From Mycobacteroides chelonae CCUG 47445 (GTDB lineage: Bacteria; Actinomycetota; Actinomycetes; Mycobacteriales; Mycobacteriaceae): 64,000 nt of DNA. The notes beneath the pieces are model-generated. The model saw only the letters and a program-made list of their open reading frames with translations, was not told the origin of the DNA and made no database searches. The stretch spans positions 2,480,001-2,544,000 of the forward strand of contig NZ_CP007220.1 in assembly GCF_001632805.1 (NCBI RefSeq), given 5' to 3'. Positions 50,701 through 60,033 of this stretch are shown piece by piece. Both the position numbers and the translations under genes were made by a program. Each line of letters opens with the position of its first letter. Position 1 is the first letter of the stretch.

Positions 50701-53700
50701 ATGGCCACTCCAGGGGAGATGGGTACGACGCGTACCGCGTGCTCGTACTGCGGTGTGGGCTGCGGTATCGAGGTCCAGACGAAGCCCGGTCCTGGGGGCC
50801 CGGTTATCGCACGGGTGTCGGGCGACAAGCTTCACCCGACCAATTTCGGCCGCCTGTGCACCAAGGGGGCTACCCATGCCGAGTTGATGGAGGCGGTCGA
50901 CGGTCGTCTGAAGACCGCGCTGGTCCGGCCCTCCCGTGGTGCGGAGCTTGTCGAGACGCCGGTGGATGTCGCAGTGACCGAAGCTGGTCAGCGGCTGCGT
51001 TCGATACTCGACGAGCACGGGCCCGATGCGATCGCGCTGTACGTATCAGGTCAGATGTCGATCGAAGCACAGTACCTGGCCAACAAGCTGGCCAAGGGAT
51101 TCATCCGTACTGTGCACATCGAGTCCAATTCACGACTTTGCATGGCGAGCGCCGGCACCGGGTACAAACAGTCGCTCGGAGCGGACGGCCCACCGGGTTC
51201 GTACACCGACTTCGACAGCGCTGATGTGTTTTTCGTCATCGGCGCAAACATGGCTGATTGCCACCCCATTCTGTTTCTTCGGATGGCCGACCGGTTGAAG
51301 GCCGGCGCGAAATTGATCGTCGTGGACCCGCGGCGCACCGCGACCGCCGACAAAGCCGACTTGTTCCTGCAGATCAACCCCGGTACTGATCTGGCGCTTC
51401 TCAATGGATTGCTTCATCTTCTGGTGAAGTCCGGCGATATCGATGAGGAGTTCATCGCCGAACACACCGAGGGCTGGGCGGCAATGCCCGAGTTCCTGGC
51501 CGACTATCCGCCCGGGGTGGTAGCCGAGATCACCGGTATCCCCGAAGCTGATATCCGTGCTGCCGCCGCCATGATCGGGCAGGCCGGCGAGTGGATGACG
51601 TGCTGGACCATGGGTTTGAACCAGAGCACGCACGGCACCTGGAACACCAACGCGATCTGCAATCTTCATCTCGCGACCGGCGCGATTTGCCGTCCGGGAA
51701 GTGGCCCCATGTCGCTGACCGGTCAACCGAACGCCATGGGTGGACGGGAGATGGGCTACATGGGTCCGGGCCTGCCCGGCCAGCGATCCGTGGTCAGCGC
51801 CGACGACCGAGCGTTCGTGGAACAGCAGTGGAGCCTGGCGCCGCAGACCATCCGAACCGAGGTGGGCCCGGGAACCATCGCGATGTTCGACAGCATGGCG
51901 GCAGGAAATATCAAGGCGTGTTGGATCATCTGCACTAATCCTGTTGCAACAGTGGCAAATCGGGGCACCACGATCACCGGGCTGGAGACCGCGGAACTGG
52001 TCATTACCCAGGACACCTACGCGGCCACGGCCACAAACCGCTACGCGGATATCGTCCTGCCCGCCACCTTGTGGGCAGAAGCCGACGCGGTGATGATCAA
52101 TTCGGAACGCAACCTCACCTTGCTCCAGCAGTCGATCGGCCCGATGGGTGAATCCCGACCCGATTGGCAGTTGATCTGCCAAGTCGCCACGGCCATGGGA
52201 TTCGGCGAGCAGTTCAGCTATGCGTCCAGTGAGGAGGTGTTCGATGAGATTCGCCGGTTCTGGAATCCAAAGACGGGCTACGACCTTCGCGGTGCCAGCT
52301 ACGAGCGCCTGCGCGAGACTCCATTGCAATGGCCGTGCCCCCCAGACGATGCGAACGATCGGCACCCGATTCGCTACCTGAACGACGGTGTCAGCCAGAG
52401 TCTTTTCGTCGACGCCGCCGGACATCAACCGCGGTTGGCGTTCGCGACCCCGTCGCGCCGGGCGGTCTTTCACCCACGCCCGCACATGGATGCGCGCGAG
52501 CTGCCCGACGACGACTACCCGTTCATCTTGAACACGGGCCGCCTGCAACATCAATGGCACACCATGACCAAAACGGGGCAGGTGGCCAAGCTCAACAAGC
52601 TCAACAGTGATCCCTTCGTCGAAATCCATCCAGAGGACGCCGCCGAACTGGGCATCGCTGACCGCCAACCGGTCGAATTGCACTCGCGGCGCGGGCGCGC
52701 TGTGCTGCCCGCCCTCATCACCGACCGTGTGCGGCCAGGCAATTGCTTCGTACCTTTCCATTGGAACGACGAGCATGGCGAGTACCTCGCTATCAACGCA
52801 CTGACGAGCGATGCCGTGGACCCCGACTCGCTGCAGCCTGAGCTGAAAGTGTGTGCGGTCAGGATGCGGCCCATCGCGGTCGTCCAGCAACCCGATCGAC
52901 CGGAGGCAACATCCATGCACCCCGTCGCAGAAGCGCTCGACCTGGCACCGCAGCCCGTGCCCAATCTGGTCGAGAGCGAACAGGTCTACCTGGCTGGGTT
53001 TTTCACCACTCTGGAGCGGGGAGGAGAGGGAGTTCCCGTCTTGCCCGCAGGGGCGCCCGTTAGTGATCTGGTCCGGCTCTGGGTCGACGGAGCGTTGGCG
53101 GGAATGTACTCCCGTACCGGCGACTCGGCGCCTGGCCCGCTCGCCGCACCGCTACCTGCCACACGGCCCATGCCGTTGGTGCTGTGGGCATCCCAGACGG
53201 GCAACGCCGAGGACTATGCCACCAACCTTGCCGCGCAGCTTAGTTCCACGGGTGCGCCGCCGCGGATCGTGAACATGGACGACTGTGGGATGGCTGATCT
53301 CGCCGCGGCCACCGACGTCCTGGTCGTCACGAGCACGTTCGGAGACGGCGGCCCTCCTGATAACGGCGCCGACTTCTGGGACCGCCTGCATGCATCGGAT
53401 GCGCAGTTGTCTGGGATCCGCTTCGCGGTCTTGGGAATTGGTGATCGTGCTTACGAGAACTTCTGCGGGCACGCCAAATCCATCGACGAACGCCTGGCAA
53501 GTCTGGGCGCGGTCCGTCTGATGGACCGGATGGACTGCGAGATCTACGATGACGAGCCTCTAGCGCAATGGGCACGTCAGGTGACGGATCTGATCACGAC
53601 CCAGGAGGGGCCGGTCACCCCGGCGGCGGTCCCCGCCGCGAGCCCTCGACCGTCGAGCACTGGCGCACCCGAACCGTTCACCCGCAACAGTCCCGTCGCG

Positions 53701-54789
53701 GCCCGTTTGACCCGTAACACCGTGCTGACACCGCGTTCCTCCTCAAAAGAGGTGCGACATTTCGGGTTCGACATCTCCGAGCATGGCGTCGCCTACAGTG
53801 TTGGCGACGCACTCGGGGTCTGCCCGACCAACTGCGACGGCGCCGTCGACGCGTGGCTCTCCGGCACAGGGCTGCGTGCCGACGAAATCGTCGAGGTCGA
53901 CGGTGTAGAACAGACCCTGCGCGATGCGCTGACATACTCCTACGACATCGGGCGGATAACCCCGAATCTGCTGAGCTTCCTCGCCGACAACAGCACCAAC
54001 ACGGCAGCGGTCAAGGATCTCCATGAAGCACGAAAGAACCTTGCATCATGGGTGATTGGCCGCAGCGGCGTGGACGCCGTGCAAGAATTTCCGGTACGCG
54101 TCTCCGCCGAGCAGTGGCAGGACGTATTGGTGCGGTTGACCCCCCGCTGCTATTCGATTTCGTCCAGCCCTCTGGTCAGCCCGCATGAGGTTCAGTTGAC
54201 GGTCTCCGTGGTCCGGTACCGGGGGACTGGCGGCGCCGAACGAGGGGGTGTGTGCTCGACGTTCCTTGCCGACCGCGCCGATGACACACCAGTTCCCGTG
54301 TTTCTGCAGAAGTCCCCGCATTTCCGGCCCCCGGAGGAGTCGCGGACTCCGATGATCATGATTGGCCCGGGAACCGGGATCGCACCGTTTCGCGGATTCC
54401 TGCACGAGCGTCGCGCGCTCGGCCACACCGGCCGTAACTGGCTCTTCTTCGGCGACCAGCATGCGGCCCAACACTTTTACTATCGAGACGATCTGTCCAC
54501 CATGGCCGATGACGGCTTTCTGTCCAAGCTTGACGTCGCCTTCTCTCGCGACCAGAAGGACAGGGTCTACGTGCAGCACAAGATGGTGGACAACGGCGCC
54601 GAGCTCTGGGCATGGCTGCAAGACGGCGCCCACCTCTATGTGTGCGGCGACGCATCCCGGATGGCCAAAGACGTCGACACCGCACTGACATCAATCATTG
54701 AAAAACATGGCAGGCTCTCGGCCGAGGGTACCCACGATTACAAGCGCGAACTGGTCGCCAGTAAGCGGTATTTGCGAGACGTCTACTAG
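50701..54789 (+). CDS. nasN: Assimilatory nitrate reductase fused to a diflavin reductase (NasN type)
   Basis: About 1362 residues from ATG 50701 (ATG 50719 possible). The N-terminal molybdopterin oxidoreductase has a 4Fe-4S site (Cys14, Cys17, Cys21, Cys53), NSRLCMASAGTGYKQSLGADGPPGS and the molydopterin dinucleotide-binding C-terminal domain (FILNTGRLQHQWHTMTKTG). After a linker, a CysJ-like half starts near residue 824: flavodoxin (LWASQTGNAEDYA), FAD (CYSISSSP) and NADPH (GPGTGIAPFRGFLHER), ending RYLRDVY. Nitrate is reduced to nitrite with electrons taken directly from NAD(P)H in a single chain. This architecture matches the diflavin-containing monomeric nitrate reductase described in M. 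smegmatis (NasN). No nirBD or nitrate transporter is adjacent. Confidence 0.9.
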   Translation: MATPGEMGTTRTACSYCGVGCGIEVQTKPGPGGPVIARVSGDKLHPTNFGRLCTKGATHAELMEAVDGRLKTALVRPSRGAELVETPVDVAVTEAGQRLRSILDEHGPDAIALYVSGQMSIEAQYLANKLAKGFIRTVHIESNSRLCMASAGTGYKQSLGADGPPGSYTDFDSADVFFVIGANMADCHPILFLRMADRLKAGAKLIVVDPRRTATADKADLFLQINPGTDLALLNGLLHLLVKSGDIDEEFIAEHTEGWAAMPEFLADYPPGVVAEITGIPEADIRAAAAMIGQAGEWMTCWTMGLNQSTHGTWNTNAICNLHLATGAICRPGSGPMSLTGQPNAMGGREMGYMGPGLPGQRSVVSADDRAFVEQQWSLAPQTIRTEVGPGTIAMFDSMAAGNIKACWIICTNPVATVANRGTTITGLETAELVITQDTYAATATNRYADIVLPATLWAEADAVMINSERNLTLLQQSIGPMGESRPDWQLICQVATAMGFGEQFSYASSEEVFDEIRRFWNPKTGYDLRGASYERLRETPLQWPCPPDDANDRHPIRYLNDGVSQSLFVDAAGHQPRLAFATPSRRAVFHPRPHMDARELPDDDYPFILNTGRLQHQWHTMTKTGQVAKLNKLNSDPFVEIHPEDAAELGIADRQPVELHSRRGRAVLPALITDRVRPGNCFVPFHWNDEHGEYLAINALTSDAVDPDSLQPELKVCAVRMRPIAVVQQPDRPEATSMHPVAEALDLAPQPVPNLVESEQVYLAGFFTTLERGGEGVPVLPAGAPVSDLVRLWVDGALAGMYSRTGDSAPGPLAAPLPATRPMPLVLWASQTGNAEDYATNLAAQLSSTGAPPRIVNMDDCGMADLAAATDVLVVTSTFGDGGPPDNGADFWDRLHASDAQLSGIRFAVLGIGDRAYENFCGHAKSIDERLASLGAVRLMDRMDCEIYDDEPLAQWARQVTDLITTQEGPVTPAAVPAASPRPSSTGAPEPFTRNSPVAARLTRNTVLTPRSSSKEVRHFGFDISEHGVAYSVGDALGVCPTNCDGAVDAWLSGTGLRADEIVEVDGVEQTLRDALTYSYDIGRITPNLLSFLADNSTNTAAVKDLHEARKNLASWVIGRSGVDAVQEFPVRVSAEQWQDVLVRLTPRCYSISSSPLVSPHEVQLTVSVVRYRGTGGAERGGVCSTFLADRADDTPVPVFLQKSPHFRPPEESRTPMIMIGPGTGIAPFRGFLHERRALGHTGRNWLFFGDQHAAQHFYYRDDLSTMADDGFLSKLDVAFSRDQKDRVYVQHKMVDNGAELWAWLQDGAHLYVCGDASRMAKDVDTALTSIIEKHGRLSAEGTHDYKRELVASKRYLRDVY

Positions 54790-54939
54790 ACCCGACTTGA
54801 CACAAAGGTGCCACCGTTGACGTACGTGAAAACCGCCCGAGCTGTAATGATCTATCTGACGCACTATCGGACGGCACCGAAGCGCAACGCTTCGTCGGCC
54901 ACACAAGGCAGCGCGGTAGCGAACGCGTAATCCGTCCGT

Positions 54940-55923
54940 CTACACCAGTACTTTGGCGGCTTGGCGTTCGGCGCGTTTGGCCTGGCGCTCCAGGTACTTG
55001 GCCTTGACTTCCTCGAAGTCCTCGGAGGTCTTCTTGAGGTCACTGACGATGCGGGCCAGGTCCTCGCGGTACCACTCGGCCTCGCCGTTGATGTCGTCGC
55101 GTTCGAAGATGCGCCACTTGCGCAGCACCGGCAGCACCACCTCGTCGAGGTGTGACTGCGGGTCGTAGACGCCGCCGGTGGCGATGGTGACCGCGTTGCG
55201 GCGGAATCCCGGAATTGTGTAGCCGGGCATCGTGAAGTTATCGAGCACCTTGTGGACAGCCTTGACTGCTTGGTTCGGGGCGATTTCCAGGCCGGCTGTC
55301 ACCATGTTGCGGTAGAAGATCATGTGCAGGTTCTCGTCGGTGGAGATGCGCTTGAGCAGCTCATCGGCGATCGGCTCGGCGCAGGCCTTACCGGTGTTGC
55401 GGTGCGAGACGCGGGTGGCCAGCTCCTGGAAGGTCACGTACACCACCGAGTCGAACAGGCTCTCGGAGAACGGTATGTTCTGGCGGTTCTGGCCAGGGGA
55501 GAACCCGCTGGTCATCTGCGCAATGCGCAGCTTCTCGAGTTCGAACGGGTCCACCGAACGGGTCACCACCAGATAGTCGCGGATGGCGATGCCATGGCGG
55601 TTCTCTTCAGCGGTCCAGCGGTTCACCCAGGTGCCCCACGGCCCGTCCATGGTGAAGTTCATGGCGATCTCGCGGTGATACGAGGGCAGGTTGTCCTCGG
55701 TGAGCAGGTTGGTGATCATGGCGATCTTGGCCAGCTCGGAGAGCTTGGACTGCTCAGGATCCCAGTCCTGGCCGCCTAGTGCCTTGTAGTTCTTGCCCTC
55801 TGACCAGGGGACATAGTCATGCGGGTTCCAGTCCTTGGTGACGCCGAGGTGGCGATGGACATTCGCCTCGACCACGGGCTCAAGCTCATGGAGCAGCTCC
55901 AGATCGGTGAAGGCCTTCTGCAT
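54940..55923 (-). CDS. Acyl-ACP desaturase, DesA1/DesA2 family
   Basis: About 327 residues from ATG 55923, preceded by GAGGA; the frame is open to 55962. Diiron ligand motifs are EENRH (in TAEENRHGIAIRDYL) and DENLH (in ISTDENLHMIFYRNM), typical of soluble acyl-ACP desaturases. Opening LELLHELEPVVEANVHRHLG and GKNYKALGGQDWDPEQSKLS are very close to mycobacterial DesA1 (Rv0824c, 338 residues). Such enzymes introduce double bonds needed for mycolic acids and phospholipids. It is probably a paralogue, and stands alone on the strand. Confidence 0.92.
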   Translation of the reverse strand: MQKAFTDLELLHELEPVVEANVHRHLGVTKDWNPHDYVPWSEGKNYKALGGQDWDPEQSKLSELAKIAMITNLLTEDNLPSYHREIAMNFTMDGPWGTWVNRWTAEENRHGIAIRDYLVVTRSVDPFELEKLRIAQMTSGFSPGQNRQNIPFSESLFDSVVYVTFQELATRVSHRNTGKACAEPIADELLKRISTDENLHMIFYRNMVTAGLEIAPNQAVKAVHKVLDNFTMPGYTIPGFRRNAVTIATGGVYDPQSHLDEVVLPVLRKWRIFERDDINGEAEWYREDLARIVSDLKKTSEDFEEVKAKYLERQAKRAERQAAKVLV

Positions 55924-56299
55924 GAATACTTCCTCGTAGTGGGGGCCAGACAGAAACCGCAACTAGCAGTACCCGTATCCAGCAGTTACAGAAATCTAGC
56001 ATGCCTGGATGCCCCGCAGGCATGTACAGCGATTACTCGTCTAATTGAGAGCATTCCGTGACCGTCCCTCTGCGTGCGGCCGACCATGGCGCGTATTCGC
56101 CGACGGTGGCGATCGATTGCCATCCCGGTGGATCGAAAGTCGTTGAGCACCAGATATTTACAAGTCACCTCCTCCGAGTCCATGAAAAGGCGAGTAGTGT
56201 CCGTGACGTAACTATCGCCGTGGCATGTCCGAGCGCCGACTGGTTTGGCTCATACGGATTTCGTTTGTTTGAGTCCCACTGAGCAACAAGGAAGTACGC
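55924..56299. other. Divergent intergenic region between desaturase and DUF5994
   Basis: This is 376 nt without a gene. A GGGTAC on the reverse strand near 55970 has no GTTT at the right distance. Nothing else recognised. Confidence 0.4.
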
Positions 56300-56725
56300 A
56301 TGACACAGGCTGAGTACCCCGGCCCTCCCATTCGCTTCACGCTAGGTCCGCGCAAGACCGGCAGGATGAACGGAGCGTGGTGGCCGCAAGACGACGGATT
56401 CATCGCGCGGGAACTCTCCCCTTTGGTGGAAGAGCTGTCCGGGCACATCGGCGGGGTCAGCGAGGTGTCGCTGAACTGGAAGGCGGGGTCGCCTCGGTCG
56501 AGCATGAGGTCGGCGGCGATGCCTCCGTCGCTCACCAATCGTCCGTTCCATTGGGTGGTCACGCTTCGAGGTGAGCATCGGACGGTGCGGATTCTTATGG
56601 TGCCGGCTCGTACGAACAGGAGTCTGGCGCGGTTGATCATGCGTCTGGCGGCGCAGATGCCTCTGCTTGATTCTCCGAAGGAGGACGAAGTATCCGCGGC
56701 GCTCCGGATCATTATGGCCGCCTAG
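56300..56725 (+). CDS. DUF5994 family protein
   Basis: A 141-residue soluble protein, ATG 56300 with AAGGAAG upstream. The DUF5994 pattern is IRFTLGPRKTGRMNGAWWPQDDGFIARELSPLVEELS, then VSLNWKAG and HWVVTLRG. The family is actinobacterial and uncharacterised. Its stop codon shares CTAG with the arsC stop on the other strand. Confidence 0.78.
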   Translation: MTQAEYPGPPIRFTLGPRKTGRMNGAWWPQDDGFIARELSPLVEELSGHIGGVSEVSLNWKAGSPRSSMRSAAMPPSLTNRPFHWVVTLRGEHRTVRILMVPARTNRSLARLIMRLAAQMPLLDSPKEDEVSAALRIIMAA

Positions 56726-57132
56726 CGGTCGGCGTTGAGCTCGGCGAGCAGATGGCGGACGCGTTGTTCGATGTCGTCCCGGATGGGGCGCACCGCTTCG
56801 AGGGGCTGGCCGGCAGGGTCGGGCAGCTCCCAGTTTTCGTAACGTTTCCCGGGGAAGTACGGGCAGGTGTCGCCGCAGCCCATGGTGACGACGACGTCGG
56901 CGCCTCGCACGATCTCTTCGGTCCACGGTTTCGGGTACTCGCCGGTGATATCGATGCCGAGCTCGGCCATGACTGCGGCCGCGGCGGGGTTGATTTCTTT
57001 TCCGGGCTCTGAGCCGCCCGACCAGGCAACCGCCCGGTCGCCGGCTAGATGCGTGAAGAATCCAAGTGCCATCTGGGAGCGGCCCGCGTTGTGCGTGCAC
57101 AGAAAGAGCACAGTGGGCTTGTCTTGGGTCAT
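56722..57132 (-). CDS. arsC: Arsenate reductase, low-molecular-weight phosphatase type
   Basis: A 136-residue protein. The P-loop active site is VLFLCTHNAGRSQMALGFF (C-x5-R, nucleophile Cys12), then VVTMGCGDTCPYFPG and WELPDPAGQ with the general-acid Asp. Thioredoxin- or mycothiol/mycoredoxin-coupled arsenate reductases of this fold convert As(V) to As(III) for export. Its ATG overlaps the acr3 stop by 4 nt, third gene of the arsenic operon. Confidence 0.92.
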   Translation of the reverse strand: MTQDKPTVLFLCTHNAGRSQMALGFFTHLAGDRAVAWSGGSEPGKEINPAAAAVMAELGIDITGEYPKPWTEEIVRGADVVVTMGCGDTCPYFPGKRYENWELPDPAGQPLEAVRPIRDDIEQRVRHLLAELNADR

Positions 57133-58214
57133 TGGGTCACCTTCTGGCCTGCAGTGTCGATCGAATCCGGTTGAGGGGCATGTGTAATGCGGCGCCGCAG
57201 CGCCAAGGACACGTATACGAGGGCGACCAGCACGGGTACTTCGATCAGGGGGCCGACGACACCGGCTAGGGCCTGGCCGGAGGCGGCGCCCCAGGTGGCG
57301 ATCGCCACAGCGATGGCGAGTTCGAAGTTGTTACCGGCAGCGGTGAACGCGAGCGTGGTGGTGCGTGGGTAGCCCAGCCTGAGGGCAGCGCCGAGGAGGT
57401 ATCCGCCACCCCACATGATCGCGAAGTAGGCGAGTAAAGGCACTGCGATACGTGCAACATCCCAAGGCCGAGAAGAGATCTGATCGCCTTGGAGCGCGAA
57501 CAAGATCACGATGGTGAACAACAGTCCCCACAGTGCCCAGGGGCCGATGATCGGCAGGAATCGTGTTTCATACCACGTGCGCCCCTTGACCTGTTCGCCG
57601 ATACGGCGGGAGAGATATCCAGCCGCGAGCGGGATCCCCAGGAACAGGAGTACAGATTTGGCGATCTGCCACGGCGACGTGGCGATGACGGTTTGCGGCA
57701 GATGCAGCCAACCGGGCAGGACGGATAGATAGAACCAACCCAGGACCGCGAACATGAGCACCTGAAACATCGAATTCAGGGCGACAAGGACGGCCGCCGC
57801 ATCCCGATCGCCGCACGCAAGGTCGTTCCAGATGATCACCATGGCGATGCACCGTGCCAGTCCGACGACGATAAGCCCGGTGCGATACTCGGGCAGATCT
57901 GGTAACAGCAGCCAGGCCAGCGCGAACATCAACGCCGGGCCGAGCGCCCAGTTCAAGACCAGCGAGCCGATCAGCAGCTTGCGGTCGGCGGTGACGGCAC
58001 CGAGGCGGTCATAGCGCACCTTGGCCAATACCGGGTACATCATGATGAGTAGCCCGACCGCGATCGGCAGCGAGATCCCTTCGACCTGAACTCTTTCCAG
58101 CACACTGTTCAGCCCAGGGATCCAGCGACCCAGCAGCAGTCCGGCTGCCATCGCGAGTCCGATCCATGCCGGCAGAAACCGGTCCAGCATCGATAATCTC
58201 TGTGGCGTACTCAC
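57129..58214 (-). CDS. acr3: ACR3-family arsenite efflux permease
   Basis: A 361-residue protein with ten transmembrane helices. The ACR3 hallmark with the essential cysteine is GLARCIAMVIIWNDLACGD; later AGNNFELAIAVAIATWG is also conserved. It exports arsenite across the inner membrane using the proton gradient. Start ATG 58214 overlaps the ArsI/CadI stop by 4 nt, and its stop overlaps arsC, so the three genes are coupled. Distinct from the fused ACR3-ArsC arrangement of M. tuberculosis. Confidence 0.94.
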   Translation of the reverse strand: MSTPQRLSMLDRFLPAWIGLAMAAGLLLGRWIPGLNSVLERVQVEGISLPIAVGLLIMMYPVLAKVRYDRLGAVTADRKLLIGSLVLNWALGPALMFALAWLLLPDLPEYRTGLIVVGLARCIAMVIIWNDLACGDRDAAAVLVALNSMFQVLMFAVLGWFYLSVLPGWLHLPQTVIATSPWQIAKSVLLFLGIPLAAGYLSRRIGEQVKGRTWYETRFLPIIGPWALWGLLFTIVILFALQGDQISSRPWDVARIAVPLLAYFAIMWGGGYLLGAALRLGYPRTTTLAFTAAGNNFELAIAVAIATWGAASGQALAGVVGPLIEVPVLVALVYVSLALRRRITHAPQPDSIDTAGQKVTQ

Positions 58215-58642
58215 TCAGGACGCCCGCATGTGCAGCCGTCGTCTTCGGGGAGGAGTTCGGGACTGGTGCCGAATGTGTCCGAATCCGCCAAAATTGTGTA
58301 GATTTCCCACTTTTCCCGATCAGGTGCGGTGACCCACACCTTGTCTTGTGTTGCGAAACAACACGTGGTGCCGATCTCTTCTTCGGTGAACATGCCTGCA
58401 TCGGTCAATCGGCCGATCTCGGCGTGGACCTGCTCGCTGGATTCGACCTGTACCCCGAGATGGTTGATCGTGCCGCCGTGGCCCGGGTTCTCCAACAACA
58501 CCAGCTTCAGCGGTGGGGAATCGATCGCAAAGTTGGCATATCCGGGCTTACGTTTGGCCGGTTGTACGCCAAAAAGCTTTGAATAGAAGTCGATTGACGC
58601 ATCGAGGTCGTCGACATTGAGAGCCAGCTGTACGCGGGACAC
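58211..58642 (-). CDS. ArsI/CadI-family VOC metalloenzyme
   Basis: About 143 residues from GTG 58642 (GGAGG at a 7-nt spacing). The vicinal oxygen chelate fold is seen in RVQLALNVDDLDASIDFYSKLFGV, then INHLGVQV (metal His) and EKWEIYTI (metal Glu). The pair CC in GTTCCFATQDKVW corresponds to the As(III)-binding vicinal cysteines of ArsI C-As lyases. An extra C-terminal GCTCGRPE adds two more. ArsI cleaves methyl groups from methylarsenite; CadI is the cadmium-induced homologue. First gene of the ars operon. Confidence 0.85.
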   Translation of the reverse strand: MSRVQLALNVDDLDASIDFYSKLFGVQPAKRKPGYANFAIDSPPLKLVLLENPGHGGTINHLGVQVESSEQVHAEIGRLTDAGMFTEEEIGTTCCFATQDKVWVTAPDREKWEIYTILADSDTFGTSPELLPEDDGCTCGRPE

Positions 58643-58706
58643 CGGTTCACCTCCGGAACTAATGAGATATTTATCGAACTTATCGGATGCGCCCAGTGTG
58701 CCATGT

Positions 58707-58724
58707 CTTTGACATATGTCAAAG
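58707..58724. promoter_or_regulatory. 18-bp perfect palindrome, ArsR operator
   Basis: CTTTGACATATGTCAAAG (58707-58724) is a perfect dyad between the divergent ArsI/CadI and arsR genes, 19 nt before the arsR ATG and 64 nt from the ArsI GTG. Its TGACATATGTCA core is the type of site bound by ArsR/SmtB repressors. Confidence 0.75.
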
Positions 58725-58743
58725 CATTCGGGATGCTGGAAGC

Positions 58744-59103
58744 ATGCCCAAGGCTCTTCCCGTGGTAGATACCACCGCTCCCGTGTGCTGCGCACCTGTG
58801 GCGGCCGGTCCGATGAGCGACGAACAGGCCCTGGAAGTCGCGCTGCGGCTCAAGGCGCTCGCGGACCCGGTGCGGGTCAAGATCATGTCCCAGCTCTTTG
58901 GCGCGCCCATGCGAGAGATCATCAGCGGTGACCTCGCGGGCATCCTCGGACTCACCGAGTCAACCGTTAGTCACCACATGAATCAGTTGCGAAAAGCCGG
59001 GTTGGTGGAATCGGACCGCCGCGGAATGAACGTCTATCACCGGCCGGTTCCGGATGCGCTGACCGCGTTGTGCACGGTCCTGGATCCCAGCTGCTGCCAA
59101 TAG
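58744..59103 (+). CDS. arsR: ArsR/SmtB family arsenic-responsive repressor
   Basis: A 119-residue protein with a winged helix: LADPVRVKIMSQLF, then DLAGILGLTESTVSHHMNQLRKAGLVES and RRGMNVYHR. Vicinal cysteines at residues 15-16 (VCCAP) match the position of the arsenic-sensing Cys15-Cys16 of the Corynebacterium glutamicum ArsR. A second CC pair is at the very C-terminus (PSCCQ). The alpha-3 ELCVC-type site is absent. Divergent from the ars operon over the palindrome at 58707. Confidence 0.92.
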   Translation: MPKALPVVDTTAPVCCAPVAAGPMSDEQALEVALRLKALADPVRVKIMSQLFGAPMREIISGDLAGILGLTESTVSHHMNQLRKAGLVESDRRGMNVYHRPVPDALTALCTVLDPSCCQ

Positions 59104-59147
59104 AATCGACCGATGTCGACGACAGCCCGCAGTGACAGCGCTCGTTC

Positions 59148-60032
59148 ATGCTGATCGGTATCGCGGCGGCCGTGCTGGCATGCCTGGGGTACGGAACCGC
59201 GTCCGTCCTCCAGGGATACGGTGCCCGCCAATCCGCGACGAATGTTCACGGGCGCTCCGGTAATGGTGCACCGTCGCTAAGCTCCACAATCGCCGCGATG
59301 CTGACGCCGGCATTCATCGCCGGGATGGTTCTCGATCTCGTCGGATTCGCGGGCACCCTGGTGTCGGCGCGGTTGATTCCACTGTTTCTCTCCCAGACGA
59401 TCATGAGTGCGAACCTGGCGGTCACCGCGGTGCTCGGTATCGCCGTACTCGGTGTGCGGTTGCAACGACGGGACTGGCTCGCCATCTCGGCCGTATTGCT
59501 GTCGCTATGTGTGCTGGCGTTGACTGCCGGTCCTCGTGGCGAGGATTTCGCGACGCCATCGGTTCACTGGGGTGTGTTGATCGCATCGGTGGCAGTGCTG
59601 CTCACCGGCCTGGGCCTCATTCGTGTCTTGGGCTCACGCGCCGCGATTACTGCGGGGTTGTTGGCCGGGATTCTTTATGGCGCAATGTCTGTTGCGGTCA
59701 GAGTGCTTGACGGGCTCGATCCGCTACGGGTGAAGGTCCTGTTGTCCGATCCCGTCGCCTACGCGGTGATTCTCGCGGGGGTGGGCGGCTTCTACCTGTT
59801 TACCGTTGCGCTGCAAGTGGGTTCGGTGAACGGCGCGGCCGCGGCATTGGTTGTGGGGGAGACGGTCGTACCCGGTGTGACCGGTGTACTGCTGTTGGGC
59901 GACGGCGCGCGCCCGGGATTGGGCTGGCTTGTGGCCGTGGCGTTCGTGGTTGCGGTCGTCTCGGCGGTGAGTGTGGCCGCGTTCGGTGCCGTCGAGAACA
60001 CGCAGTCGACGGCACCGGAGCCGGCGCGCTAA
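59148..60032 (+). CDS. DMT-superfamily transporter-like membrane protein
   Basis: A 294-residue protein with nine or ten transmembrane helices arranged as two EamA-like halves. The first includes FLSQTIMSANLAVTAVLGIAVLGVRL and the second QVGSVNGAAAALVVGETVVPGVTGVLLLGD. These are typical positions for DMT drug/metabolite exporters. The substrate is unknown. ATG 59148 has no strong RBS and an earlier start is possible. It is 44 nt from arsR but not obviously part of the arsenic system. Confidence 0.82.
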   Translation: MLIGIAAAVLACLGYGTASVLQGYGARQSATNVHGRSGNGAPSLSSTIAAMLTPAFIAGMVLDLVGFAGTLVSARLIPLFLSQTIMSANLAVTAVLGIAVLGVRLQRRDWLAISAVLLSLCVLALTAGPRGEDFATPSVHWGVLIASVAVLLTGLGLIRVLGSRAAITAGLLAGILYGAMSVAVRVLDGLDPLRVKVLLSDPVAYAVILAGVGGFYLFTVALQVGSVNGAAAALVVGETVVPGVTGVLLLGDGARPGLGWLVAVAFVVAVVSAVSVAAFGAVENTQSTAPEPAR

Positions 60033-60033
60033 G

